NCBI GenBank assembly: GCA_021153325.1
Contig: JAGKTQ010000008.1
Span: 1-64,000 of the forward strand
Length of the DNA: 64,000 bases
Source: Lachnospiraceae bacterium
GTDB lineage: Bacteria; Bacillota; Clostridia; Lachnospirales; Lachnospiraceae
Reading direction: 5' to 3'
Made by a program: the position numbers and the translations under genes. Each line of letters opens with the position of its first letter. Positions within the stretch are counted from its first letter, which is position 1. Below are positions 1 through 9,125 of this stretch, one piece after another. Under the pieces are notes generated by a model that was not told the DNA's origin, searched no databases, and worked only from the letters and a program-made list of their open reading frames with translations.

Positions 1-1829
1 CTTTAGATAATATTACAAAAACATATACAGAAAAGAAACTTCTGGATCATATAAATTTCTATTTGCAGGAAGGGGAAAAGGTAGGTGTCATCGGAATCAA
101 TGGTACTGGAAAATCTACGCTTTTAAAAATCATGGCGGGATTGGAAGAGGCAGAGACTGGAACTGTCACAAAAGCCAATCATGTAATGGTCCGGTTTTTA
201 TCCCAACAGCCTGTTTTTGAAGAAGGAGCAACGGTACTGCAGGCGGTGCTTGCAGGGAATGAAGATAAAGAAAACCATTGGAGTTTGGAAGCATCTGCTA
301 AGGCAATGTTGAACAAACTTGGTATTACAGAGTTCGATAAAGAAGTGGATAAATTGTCCGGTGGACAGAAAAAAAGAGTCGCACTTGCTAATGTATTGTT
401 GTCTCCGGCAGAAATATTGATTTTGGATGAGCCAACGAACCATTTGGATCATGTTATGGCAGACTGGCTGGAAGAATATTTGAAAAACTGGAAAGGTGCA
501 CTTGTGATGGTGACACATGACCGGTATTTTCTGGATAGTGTATCAAACCGTATTGTAGAAATTGATAAGGGTGCGTTATACTCTTATAGTACAAATTATT
601 CCGGCTTCCTTGCACTGAAAGCGGAACGGGAGGAAAGGGCACAAGCTGGCGAGCGAAAAAGACAGTCTATTTTGCGTAATGAACTGGCATGGATACAGCG
701 TGGAGCAAGAGCTCGTTCTACAAAGCAGAAAGCAAGGATAGAGCGGTTTGAAAAACTCCGGGATACGGAAGCACCAAAGACAGACAGCAAAGTAGAAATG
801 AGTTCTATTTCTACAAGACTCGGAAAAACTACGATAGAGTTAGAGCACCTATCAAAAGCCTACGGAGAGAAGCAGCTTTTTCAGGACTTTAATTATATTT
901 TCTTAAAAGGTGACCGAGTAGGGTTTTTAGGAGAAAATGGGTGTGGCAAAACAACGCTTATGAAAGTGATCGCCGGAAGAATACAGCCGGACGAAGGCAA
1001 AGTGACAGTAGGGCAGACGGTAAAGATCGGTTATTATACACAGGAGATCGAGACAACAAAGAACAAAGATGACATTGCTTTTATGGATCCGGAACAGAAA
1101 GTGATCGATTATATTAAAGATGTAGCGGAATATGTGCAGACGACTGAAGGAACCGTAACGGCATCTAAAATGTTGGAGCGTTTTTTATTTGAAGGCAGTG
1201 CACAATATGGTCTGATAGGAAAGCTTTCTGGTGGAGAAAAAAGAAGACTGAATTTGTTAAGGGTGCTGATGGAAGCACCAAATGTACTCATACTGGACGA
1301 GCCGACCAATGATCTGGATATAGAAACACTTACGATTCTGGAAGATTACCTGGATACGTTCGATGGTATCGTTATTACAGTCTCTCATGATCGTTATTTT
1401 TTAGACCGTGTGGTCCGTCGGATATTTGCTTTTGAAGGAAATGGAGTTGTGACGCAATACGAAGGCGGCTATACGGATTATCAAATAAAAAAAGAGTTTC
1501 TAAAAGAAGAAACACAACTGGATGAACCGACTCAAAATGCAGAAAGGGAAAAGGCTAAGCCAGACTCTGCAAAAACATGGGGTGGAACGCGTAAGTTAAA
1601 GTTCAGTTATAAGGAACAGAGAGAATACGACACAATTGAAAAGACCATTGAGGAGCTGGAAGAAAAAGTAGAGCAATTGGAAGAAGAGATTACAAAAGCG
1701 GCGCATGACTTTGTACGTTTAAATGAGCTGACAAAAGAACAGGAAGAAACAAAAAATCTTTTAGAAGAAAAGATGGAACGTTGGATGTATTTAGAAGAGC
1801 TGGCACAAAAGATCAATGCCGGTGAATAG
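1..1829 (+). CDS. ABC-F family ATPase (Uup-like), 5' end outside window
   Basis: The reading frame is open from base 3, so the gene starts upstream of the window. Two ABC ATPase domains are visible: the first has Walker A GINGTGKST, signature LSGGQ and Walker B ILILDEPTNHLD; the second has GENGCGKTT, LSGGE and LILDEPTNDLD. No membrane segments are present, and an EQER/KR-rich linker joins the domains, which is the ABC-F layout. The C-terminal ~90 residues are Glu/Lys-rich and predicted coiled coil, as in Uup-type members. ABC-F proteins act on the ribosome or on DNA/RNA rather than in transport; whether this one is a housekeeping or antibiotic-protection member cannot be told from this sequence. 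It overlaps the longest reading of the next frame by 14 nt. Confidence 0.9.
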   Translation, partial: LDNITKTYTEKKLLDHINFYLQEGEKVGVIGINGTGKSTLLKIMAGLEEAETGTVTKANHVMVRFLSQQPVFEEGATVLQAVLAGNEDKENHWSLEASAKAMLNKLGITEFDKEVDKLSGGQKKRVALANVLLSPAEILILDEPTNHLDHVMADWLEEYLKNWKGALVMVTHDRYFLDSVSNRIVEIDKGALYSYSTNYSGFLALKAEREERAQAGERKRQSILRNELAWIQRGARARSTKQKARIERFEKLRDTEAPKTDSKVEMSSISTRLGKTTIELEHLSKAYGEKQLFQDFNYIFLKGDRVGFLGENGCGKTTLMKVIAGRIQPDEGKVTVGQTVKIGYYTQEIETTKNKDDIAFMDPEQKVIDYIKDVAEYVQTTEGTVTASKMLERFLFEGSAQYGLIGKLSGGEKRRLNLLRVLMEAPNVLILDEPTNDLDIETLTILEDYLDTFDGIVITVSHDRYFLDRVVRRIFAFEGNGVVTQYEGGYTDYQIKKEFLKEETQLDEPTQNAEREKAKPDSAKTWGGTRKLKFSYKEQREYDTIEKTIEELEEKVEQLEEEITKAAHDFVRLNELTKEQEETKNLLEEKMERWMYLEELAQKINAGE

Positions 1830-1857
1830 ATTGCAAAAGCAAGGTGAGGTTATTTCT

Positions 1858-2388
1858 ATGAAATATGTAGGGATGTTTATAAAGAAATTTCTCCGGTTTA
1901 TTTTAAAACCGATGTCATTTTTACCAGCACTTATCGTTATGTATATGATCAGTTCTTTTTCTGCGCAGGATGGAGTGACTTCTTCGCAGTTAAGTGAACA
2001 GGTAAGCGGTGGGATAGTGTCTATTATGAATGAAAAGCTGGATTTGGGAATGAGTGAGGAACAGGTGATAGCACTTTCTGGAAGAATAGAAGGGTATGTT
2101 AGAAAACTGGCACATGTGACAGAGTATTTTGTGCTGGCGGTTTCGGTAGCATTTCCGCTGTATGTTTATGGACTTAGAGGGATTCCTCTTATGATCGTTG
2201 CAGGCGGTTTTTGTGTGGGTTTTGCATGCTTAGATGAGTATCACCAATCCTTTGTTGCGGGCAGAAGTCCTTCTAAAAGAGATGTATTGATCGACAGTAT
2301 TGGTGTGTTTATTGGAATCATAGTTACAAGGATCGTAGGGTGGACAGGAAGGAAAACCATATTCCGTCCATTGGCAAAGAAAAGATAA
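1858..2388 (+). CDS. VanZ-like membrane protein
   Basis: The protein has about 176 residues if started at ATG 1858, which follows an AGGTGAGG ribosome site; a start at 1816 would overlap the ABC-F gene and has no such site. It has an N-terminal membrane segment, then HVTEYFVLAV, then DEYHQSFVAGRSPSKRDVLI, which is the conserved VanZ-family pattern. VanZ proteins are small integral membrane proteins, named from the teicoplanin resistance cluster but widespread without resistance genes. No van genes are nearby, so a glycopeptide role is not implied. Confidence 0.85.
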   Translation: MKYVGMFIKKFLRFILKPMSFLPALIVMYMISSFSAQDGVTSSQLSEQVSGGIVSIMNEKLDLGMSEEQVIALSGRIEGYVRKLAHVTEYFVLAVSVAFPLYVYGLRGIPLMIVAGGFCVGFACLDEYHQSFVAGRSPSKRDVLIDSIGVFIGIIVTRIVGWTGRKTIFRPLAKKR

Positions 2389-2433
2389 AGAGTTATAATG
2401 AGTTAGTATTATTTTAAGGAGGAAGAAAATACT

Positions 2434-3789
2434 ATGCGTATTATTATTGTAGGCTGTGGAAATGTAGGAGCTACATTGGCGGAGCAGCTCAGTAAGGAAG
2501 GACATAATATCACTATTATAGATACACGAGAGAGACTGGTACAAAATCTTGCCAATACCTTTGATGTTATGGGAATTGAAGGAAATGGAGCCAGTTTTAG
2601 TGTACAGGCAGAAGCAGGTGTGGAAAATGCAGACCTTTTGATTGCTGTTACCGGCTCGGATGAATTGAATCTTCTTTGCTGTTTAATTGCGAAAAAAGCA
2701 GGTGGCTGTCATACAATTGCCAGAGTTCGTAATCCGGTATACAGCAGGGAAATTGGATATATTAAAGAAGAATTGGGTCTTTCCATGGTCATTAATCCGG
2801 AACATGCTGCAGCGATGGAAATGGGACGAGTATTAAAATTTCCTTCCGCAGTCAAGATTGATACTTTTGCTAAGGGAAGAATTGAATTGATACATTATCG
2901 CATTGCGGAAGGCAGTATCCTGCATGATATGGCATTGAAAGATATTCCAACAAAACTGCATTGTGACGTACTTGTATGTGTGGTAGAACGTGGGGATGAT
3001 GTAGTCATTCCGGATGGTAATTTTATTTTGAAAGAAAAAGATACAATCTCTATTGTAGCGTCTTCTCAAAATGCTATGAAGCTTTTCAAAAAAATGGGAG
3101 CGCCGACTACAAGAGCGAAAAATGCGATCATTGTTGGAGGTGGAGAGACTTCGTTTTATTTAGCCAAACAGCTTATTTCCATGGGCGTGGAAGTAAAGAT
3201 CATTGAGAAGGACAAGGAGCGTTGTGAAGAGCTGAGTGAGCTTCTTCCGCAGGCATTGATCATATATGGTGATGGAACGGACAGGGATCTGCTTTTAGAA
3301 GAGGGCATGGTTCATGCAGAAGCGTTTGCTTCTTTAACTAATTTTGATGAAGAAAATATTATGTTAACTCTCTTTGCAAAAAGTATGTCCAAAGCGAAAC
3401 TGATCACGCAGGTGCATCGAATCGCTTATGATGAGATTATCAATGAGTTGGATCTTGGAACGGTGATCTATCCGAAATACATTACGGCAGAAAGCATCAT
3501 TCAATATGTCCGTGCCATGCAGAATTCTATTGGAAGTAATATTGAGACCTTGTATCGTTTAAACGATAACCGTGTAGAGGCTTTGGAGTTTGTTGTAAAA
3601 GAAGATTCACCGGTAGTTGGTATTCCTTTGCAGCAATTAAATTTAAAAGAGAATATTTTAATATGTGGTATTAACCATAAAGGAAATATTATTACACCAG
3701 GCGGACAGAGTGTTATCAGCGTAGGAGATACGGTCGTAATCGTTACAGTCATTACAGGATTGCATGATATTAAGGATATATTGAAATAG
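2434..3789 (+). CDS. trkA: Trk potassium uptake regulatory subunit TrkA
   Basis: This 451-residue protein begins with a Rossmann dinucleotide-binding motif, IIVGCGNVGATLAEQL, and repeats the fold near residue 230 (IIVGGGETSFYLA). This gives the two RCK_N/RCK_C halves of a full-length TrkA. The start is set by AAGGAGG about 10 bases upstream. TrkA binds NAD(H) or adenine nucleotides on the cytoplasmic face and gates TrkH, whose gene follows 30 nt downstream, so the two are probably co-transcribed. Confidence 0.95.
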   Translation: MRIIIVGCGNVGATLAEQLSKEGHNITIIDTRERLVQNLANTFDVMGIEGNGASFSVQAEAGVENADLLIAVTGSDELNLLCCLIAKKAGGCHTIARVRNPVYSREIGYIKEELGLSMVINPEHAAAMEMGRVLKFPSAVKIDTFAKGRIELIHYRIAEGSILHDMALKDIPTKLHCDVLVCVVERGDDVVIPDGNFILKEKDTISIVASSQNAMKLFKKMGAPTTRAKNAIIVGGGETSFYLAKQLISMGVEVKIIEKDKERCEELSELLPQALIIYGDGTDRDLLLEEGMVHAEAFASLTNFDEENIMLTLFAKSMSKAKLITQVHRIAYDEIINELDLGTVIYPKYITAESIIQYVRAMQNSIGSNIETLYRLNDNRVEALEFVVKEDSPVVGIPLQQLNLKENILICGINHKGNIITPGGQSVISVGDTVVIVTVITGLHDIKDILK

Positions 3790-3819
3790 CAGGATGAGGG
3801 AAAGGAATCATTAGTTGAT

Positions 3820-5265
3820 ATGGAAACAATGAATTATTCTATTATCCGATACATTTTATGCAGGGTAATAGAATTTGCCGGATTATTTTTTTTGCTGCCC
3901 TGTTTAGTAGCAGTAATCTATCAGGAGCAGGAGGGGTATGCATTTCTGCTTGTGGCAGTAGGATGTTTGCTGCTTGGCGGAATCGGTAAACATTGGAAAC
4001 CGAAAAGCAAAGTTTTTTATGCAAAGGAAGGCTTCGTGACCGTTTCTTTAAGCTGGATCTTATTAAGTGTTATTGGAGCATTACCGTTTTATCTTACAAG
4101 AGAAATTCCTTCTTATGTTGATGCTTTATTTGAAACGGTTTCCGGTCTGACAACAACCGGTGGTACTATTCTTACGGATGTGGAAGTACTTTCCAGATGT
4201 ACGCAGTTTTGGAGATGTTTTACACACTGGATAGGTGGCATGGGTGTGCTTGTATTGATCCTTGCTATATTGCCATTGTCTGGAAGCTACAATATGCATC
4301 TTATGAGAGCAGAAAGCCCGGGACCATCCGTAGGGAAATTGGTACCAAAGGTAAGAAATACGGCAAAGATCTTGTATGGAATTTATATTGCCATTACGTT
4401 GACGCAGATTATTCTTCTGTTTTTTGCAGGAATGCCATTATATGATGCCATAACGTTATCTTTTTCTACAACAGGAACGGGTGGATTTGGTCTACTGAAT
4501 TCCAGTATTGCGGAGTATCCGATGGCAACACAGACAATTTTTATGATTTTTATGATCTTATGTGGTGTAAACTTTAACTTGTATTATCTGTTTTTGATCC
4601 GTAAACCAAAGGATGCTATAAAAAGTGAAGAATTATGGCTCTATTTAGGCCTTATGTTTGGCGGGGCTGTGTTGATCGCCTTGAATATCCGTGACCAGTT
4701 CGATAGTGTATATGAAACATTCCATACGGCTTTGTTCCATACGGCATCTATCATGACGACTACTGGATTTTCCACAGTAGATTTTAATTTGTGGCCGGAA
4801 TTTTCTAAGATGGTGTTGCTGTTATTGATGATAATAGGTGCCTGTGCAGGAAGTACTGGAGGTGGATTTAAAGTATCCAGACTTTTGATCGTTATCAAGT
4901 CGATACGGAATGAATTGTCTTATGTGGTGCATCCGCGAAGCATTAAGAAAATTCATGTGGATGGACATACCGTATCAGAAAGCGTGATCAAATCTACACA
5001 GATTTATGTAATGACTTATGTGGCGATCTATATCGTTTCCGTTTTACTGTTGTCCTTGGATAAATTTGATTTTGTCACAAACTTTTCAGCGGTAGCTGCA
5101 AACTTAAATAATGTAGGACCTGGTTTTAGTGCGGTAGGACCTACAGGTAACTTTTCGCAGTATTCGGTTTTTTCTAAATTTGTTTTGATGTTTGATATGC
5201 TGACGGGAAGATTAGAGCTTTTTCCAATGTTGATTTTGTTTTCACCGAAAACGTGGAAGAGATAA
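3820..5265 (+). CDS. trkH: Trk/Ktr potassium channel subunit TrkH
   Basis: A 481-residue polytopic membrane protein. The four P-loop regions of the K+ transporter fold can be picked out: SGLTTTGGT, FSTTGTGGFG, TTTGFST and NNVGPGFSAVG, each with the filter glycine. A second arginine/lysine-containing transmembrane region (CAGSTGGGFK) near residue 345 is the gating-loop segment. It forms the pore that TrkA, encoded just upstream, regulates. Its end is followed by a strong terminator, so trkA-trkH is a closed transcription unit. Confidence 0.95.
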   Translation: METMNYSIIRYILCRVIEFAGLFFLLPCLVAVIYQEQEGYAFLLVAVGCLLLGGIGKHWKPKSKVFYAKEGFVTVSLSWILLSVIGALPFYLTREIPSYVDALFETVSGLTTTGGTILTDVEVLSRCTQFWRCFTHWIGGMGVLVLILAILPLSGSYNMHLMRAESPGPSVGKLVPKVRNTAKILYGIYIAITLTQIILLFFAGMPLYDAITLSFSTTGTGGFGLLNSSIAEYPMATQTIFMIFMILCGVNFNLYYLFLIRKPKDAIKSEELWLYLGLMFGGAVLIALNIRDQFDSVYETFHTALFHTASIMTTTGFSTVDFNLWPEFSKMVLLLLMIIGACAGSTGGGFKVSRLLIVIKSIRNELSYVVHPRSIKKIHVDGHTVSESVIKSTQIYVMTYVAIYIVSVLLLSLDKFDFVTNFSAVAANLNNVGPGFSAVGPTGNFSQYSVFSKFVLMFDMLTGRLELFPMLILFSPKTWKR

Positions 5266-5270
5266 TAGGG

Positions 5271-5318
5271 AAGAGGTGCATTTAGAAATCTTGATTTCAA
5301 ATGCACCTCTTATTTTTT
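5271..5318 (+). terminator. Rho-independent terminator after trkH
   Basis: Inverted repeat 5271-5283 / 5299-5311 (13 bp, AAGAGGTGCATTT) continues inward as GAAATC/GATTTC, making an almost uninterrupted stem, followed by TATTTTTT. Confidence 0.9.
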
Positions 5319-5332
5319 GCACAGTAGATTTA

Positions 5333-5360
5333 TTACATAAATTTTACATACAAATTACCT
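5333..5360 (+). promoter_or_regulatory. Putative PhoP (Pho) box upstream of pstS
   Basis: Three direct repeats, TTACAT (5333), TTACAT (5344) and TTACCT (5355), are spaced exactly 11 bp apart. The Bacillus PhoP box consists of TT(A/C)ACA-like hexamers with about 5-bp spacers, so number and spacing fit. The site lies about 85 bp before pstS, and a PhoP-like regulator is encoded at the end of the same cluster. The match is by eye only. Confidence 0.7.
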
Positions 5361-5445
5361 GAACATGATATTTTAATTATTTTAAATCTGCTAGACTCTT
5401 AATCGTGGTAAGCAACCATACATAAAAAGACAAGGAGAAATTATT

Positions 5446-6363
5446 ATGAAAACAAGAAAATTAGTAGCTCTTATTGGAGCAGCCGTATTAGCAACAGCAA
5501 GTCTTACAGCATGTGGAAGTACAGAAACAACAGCTGAGAGCGCAGCAGAAACAACAGCAGCAGAAAGCACAGCAGAAACAACAGTAGAAGAAAGCTCTGC
5601 CACAACAGAAGAAGCAAACACAGATTTAAGCGGAAGCATTACAATGGCAGGAAGTACTTCTATGGAGAAACTTGCAAACGCAGTTGCAGAAAGCTTCATG
5701 GAAAAATATCCTAACGTAACAGTAAGCGCTGAATTTACAGGCTCTGGTGCAGGTATTGAAAGTTTAACAGCAGGAAGCGTAGATATCGGTAACTCTTCCA
5801 GAAACTTAAAAGATGAAGAAAAAGAAGCAGGCGCAGTGGAAAATATTGTTGCTATCGATGGTATCGCAGTAGTTGTTGATCCTGCAAATACAGTAACAGA
5901 CCTTACAAAAGATCAGTTGATCAGCATCTATACTGGTGAAACAACAAACTGGAGCGAACTTGGTGGAGCAGATGAACCTATCGTTGTTGTAGGACGTGAA
6001 GCTGGTTCAGGTACAAGAGGAGCTTTTGAAGAACTTCTTGAGATCGAAGATGCTTGTGTATATGCAAACGAACTGGATTCTACAGGTGCTGTTATGGCTA
6101 AAGTAGCTTCTACACCAGGTGCAATCGGTTATGTTTCTTTAGACGTAGTAGATGATTCTGTTATCGCAGTTGCATTAGAAGGCGTGGAAGCAACAGCAGA
6201 AAACATCAAAGCTGGAAACTATTTCTTAAGCAGACCTTTCGTAATGGCAACTATGGGTGAAATCTCTGAGCAGAGCCCAGAAGTACAGGCATTATTTGAG
6301 TATCTTGCTTCTGACGAAGGTAAAGAAGTTATCAGCAGTGTAGGACTTATTACAGTAGACTAA
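5446..6363 (+). CDS. pstS: Phosphate ABC transporter substrate-binding lipoprotein PstS
   Basis: 305 residues. A lipoprotein signal peptide ends in LTAC, followed by a Thr/Ala/Glu/Ser-rich linker (about residues 24-60) that tethers the domain to the membrane. The mature domain has the PstS phosphate-binding motifs ITMAGSTSM, GSGAGIESLTAGSVDIGNSS and GREAGSGTRGAFEELL. It captures phosphate outside the cell and passes it to PstC/PstA. AAGGAG precedes the ATG. Upstream sits the candidate Pho box; downstream a stem-loop separates it from pstC. Confidence 0.95.
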   Translation: MKTRKLVALIGAAVLATASLTACGSTETTAESAAETTAAESTAETTVEESSATTEEANTDLSGSITMAGSTSMEKLANAVAESFMEKYPNVTVSAEFTGSGAGIESLTAGSVDIGNSSRNLKDEEKEAGAVENIVAIDGIAVVVDPANTVTDLTKDQLISIYTGETTNWSELGGADEPIVVVGREAGSGTRGAFEELLEIEDACVYANELDSTGAVMAKVASTPGAIGYVSLDVVDDSVIAVALEGVEATAENIKAGNYFLSRPFVMATMGEISEQSPEVQALFEYLASDEGKEVISSVGLITVD

Positions 6364-6435
6364 TTTCAAACAAAATTTAAAATAAGCGGTTAAAACTTGT
6401 CATAGTGTATGACAAAAGAACAGGAAACAATTATA

Positions 6436-6474
6436 GAAAGGTACATGTCTTATGCAAGAAAGCATGTACCTTTC
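6436..6474 (+). promoter_or_regulatory. Intercistronic stem-loop between pstS and pstC
   Basis: A 12-bp perfect inverted repeat (GAAAGGTACATG, 6436-6447 / 6463-6474) has a 15-nt loop and no T-run behind it. Such structures after substrate-binding-protein genes often stabilise the upstream mRNA or attenuate read-through; that role here is inference. Confidence 0.65.
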
Positions 6475-6494
6475 TGAATAATAGGAGAAATGGA

Positions 6495-7430
6495 TTGAAA
6501 ACTCAGAAGGAATTTTCCATTGTAGGAAATAGAAAAAGTAAATCAATTGTGGAAAAAACAGCACAGGTCATTTTTACCATATGTGCTTTTATGGCTGTAA
6601 TGGCAGTAGCATCCATTACAATATATATGATTATGAAGGGAACACCGGCATTGTTTGAAGTCGGTATAAAAGAGATTTTATTTGGAACAGTATGGAAACC
6701 GAGTGCAAAAGAGCCTAGCTTCGGTATCTTGTATGTCATCCTTACCTCTATTGTAGGTACAACAATGGCAATTATCATTGGGGTTCCAATTGGAATTTTA
6801 ACAGCTGTATTTTTAGCAGAGGTAGCACCAAAAAAACTGGCTTCTATTGTAAAACCGGCAGTAGAGCTGCTTGCAGGTATTCCATCTGTTATTTACGGAT
6901 TGTTAGGTATTTTATTATTGAATCCACTTATGTATAAGCTGGAAAAAATTATTTTTGCGGGAAGTGAAACACATCAGTATACCGGTGGCAGTAATTTGAT
7001 CTCCGCCGTATTCGTACTTGCGATTATGATCTTGCCGACCGTGATCAATATTAGTGAATCTGCGATCAAAGCAGTTCCGGAACATTTAAAATCCGCCTCT
7101 CTGGCATTGGGGGCTTCTCATATACAGACGATTTTTAAAGTGATCATTCCGGCAGCAAAATCCGGCATCATTTCAGCAGTAGTTCTTGGAGTCGGAAGAG
7201 CGATCGGTGAAGCTATGGCAATCACGCTTGTTTCAGGAAGTTCGGTAAATGTACCGTTGCCATTTAATTCCGTACGTTTCTTGACAACAGCGATCGTAAG
7301 CGAAATGGGATATGCTTCGGGAACGCATAGAGAAGTATTGTTCACGATCGGACTTGTTCTGTTTGTATTTATTATGATCATCAATGTTTCATTAACAAAA
7401 ATTTTGAAAAGTGCAGAGAACAAAGATTGA
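6495..7430 (+). CDS. pstC: Phosphate ABC transporter permease PstC
   Basis: About 311 residues from TTG 6495, which has AGGAG 7 bases upstream. The longer frame opening at GTG 6405 would have to translate the 6436-6474 stem-loop and looks non-coding. The protein has about six membrane segments and the binding-protein-dependent permease loop (ASLALGASHIQTIFKVIIPA, then GIISAVVLGVGRAIGEAMA) that contacts the ATPase PstB. It is followed by pstA after 19 nt. Confidence 0.93.
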   Translation: MKTQKEFSIVGNRKSKSIVEKTAQVIFTICAFMAVMAVASITIYMIMKGTPALFEVGIKEILFGTVWKPSAKEPSFGILYVILTSIVGTTMAIIIGVPIGILTAVFLAEVAPKKLASIVKPAVELLAGIPSVIYGLLGILLLNPLMYKLEKIIFAGSETHQYTGGSNLISAVFVLAIMILPTVINISESAIKAVPEHLKSASLALGASHIQTIFKVIIPAAKSGIISAVVLGVGRAIGEAMAITLVSGSSVNVPLPFNSVRFLTTAIVSEMGYASGTHREVLFTIGLVLFVFIMIINVSLTKILKSAENKD

Positions 7431-7449
7431 AAGGAGCGTATAGGTAAAC

Positions 7450-8322
7450 ATGAATAGCAGTTTGACTATGAAAAAAAAGAGAATATCTGACAGAATTCTT
7501 TATGTGCTGATTTACCTTTCGGCGGCAATTTCTGTTTCTCTGTTAATTGGTATTATATGTTATGTTTTTTACAAAGGAATTGGACAGGTAAACTGGAGTT
7601 TTTTAACTACGGTAACTAGTAGCTTGAAACAGACGGTTGGTATTGCAGGAAATATTGTGAATACACTTTATATTATTGTGATCACACTGTTGATCGCGAC
7701 ACCGATAGGTGTAGGTGCAGCTATTTATCTGAATGAATATGCAAAACCGGGAAGATTAGTAAGATTGATCGAGTTTACTACAGAAATTTTGTCCGGTATT
7801 CCATCTATTATTTTTGGTCTGTTTGGTATGGTGTTCTTTGGAAATGCTTTTGGACTTGGATATTCCATTCTGACAGGTGCGTTGACATTGACTTTGATGA
7901 TCCTGCCTCTTATTACAAGAAATACACAGGAGGCGTTGAGAACAGTACCTGACAGTTATAGAAGTGGAGCACTTGGTATGGGTGCTACGAAATGGTATAT
8001 GATCAGAACGATTTTATTACCATCTGCAATGCCGGGAATCATTACCGGAATCATTTTGGCAATTGGTAGGATTGTAGGAGAATCCGCAGCATTATTGTTT
8101 ACAGCAGGAAGTGACTATAAATTACCAAAAGGCGGAATGGGATTAGTTGATAAATTATTTGAATCCGGTGGAACATTGACAATTCAGCTCTATTTAAGTA
8201 TGTCAAAGGCAGAATATGATGTGGCATTTGGAATCGCGGTAGTATTGCTTGTCATTGTTTTAGGAATCAATTTCCTTACAAAGGTATTGGCAAAGAAATT
8301 TGATGTTAAATCGAAGAAATAA
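7450..8322 (+). CDS. pstA: Phosphate ABC transporter permease PstA
   Basis: 290 residues with about six transmembrane helices. The permease EAA-type loop is GALGMGATKWYMIRTILLPS followed by GIITGIILAIGRIVGESAAL, typical of PstA. AAGGAG lies about 14 bases before ATG 7450, a rather long spacing, so a slightly later start is possible. It partners PstC in the membrane channel of the high-affinity phosphate importer. Confidence 0.93.
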   Translation: MNSSLTMKKKRISDRILYVLIYLSAAISVSLLIGIICYVFYKGIGQVNWSFLTTVTSSLKQTVGIAGNIVNTLYIIVITLLIATPIGVGAAIYLNEYAKPGRLVRLIEFTTEILSGIPSIIFGLFGMVFFGNAFGLGYSILTGALTLTLMILPLITRNTQEALRTVPDSYRSGALGMGATKWYMIRTILLPSAMPGIITGIILAIGRIVGESAALLFTAGSDYKLPKGGMGLVDKLFESGGTLTIQLYLSMSKAEYDVAFGIAVVLLVIVLGINFLTKVLAKKFDVKSKK

Positions 8323-8346
8323 GCACGAGAGCAGGAAAGGGATATT

Positions 8347-9105
8347 ATGGAAAAATCAAAAATCATAACAAAGGATCTGAACTTATATTATGGTGAAAAT
8401 CATGCTTTAAAAAATATTTCAATGGATATAAAAGCAAATGCAGTCACCGCTTTTATTGGCCCATCTGGTTGTGGTAAATCTACATTTTTAAAAAGTATTA
8501 ACCGTATGAACGATCTGATCGATGGCGTACGAATTGAAGGTAAAGTTTTACTGGATGGTGAAGATATTTATGATTCGAAAGTAGATACGACGCTTCTTCG
8601 TAAAAAAGTTGGTATGGTATTTCAGCAGCCGAACCCATTCCCAATGAGTATTTATGATAATGTAGCCTATGGACCGAGAATCCATGGAATTAAAAATAAG
8701 TCTCAGTTAGACGAAATTGTGGAGAGAAGTTTAAAGGATGCAGCAATCTGGGAGGAAGTAAAAGACAGATTGAAAAAATCTGCACTTGGACTTTCCGGTG
8801 GACAGCAGCAGCGTCTTTGTATTGCAAGAGCACTTGCAGTAGAACCAGAGGTTCTCCTTATGGATGAACCGACTTCTGCACTGGATCCGATTTCTACATT
8901 AAAGATTGAAGAATTGATGGAACAGTTAAAAGAAAAATATACCGTAGTTTCTGTAACACATAATATGCAGCAGGCAGCCAGAGTATCTGATTATACAGCA
9001 TTTTTCCTTCTTGGAGAGCTGGTTGAGTTCGATGCTACAGACAATATCTTTGGTTCCCCAAAAGATAAGAGAACGGAAGATTACATTACAGGACGATTTG
9101 GTTGA
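8347..9105 (+). CDS. pstB: Phosphate ABC transporter ATPase PstB
   Basis: 252 residues, the usual PstB length. Walker A is GPSGCGKST, the Q-loop is VFQQPNPFP, the signature is LSGGQQQR and Walker B is LLMDEPTSALD, with the switch His in VTHNM. The KSINRMNDLI segment after Walker A is characteristic of PstB. It energises PstSCA and, in known systems, takes part with PhoU in signalling phosphate status to PhoR. Confidence 0.96.
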   Translation: MEKSKIITKDLNLYYGENHALKNISMDIKANAVTAFIGPSGCGKSTFLKSINRMNDLIDGVRIEGKVLLDGEDIYDSKVDTTLLRKKVGMVFQQPNPFPMSIYDNVAYGPRIHGIKNKSQLDEIVERSLKDAAIWEEVKDRLKKSALGLSGGQQQRLCIARALAVEPEVLLMDEPTSALDPISTLKIEELMEQLKEKYTVVSVTHNMQQAARVSDYTAFFLLGELVEFDATDNIFGSPKDKRTEDYITGRFG

Positions 9106-9125
9106 TTGGATGAGGAGGAGAAACA

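Noticed and set aside
6405..6494. N-terminal extension of PstC from GTG 6405
   Set aside because: It would translate through a perfect stem-loop, has no ribosome site, and TTG 6495 with AGGAG gives the normal PstC start.
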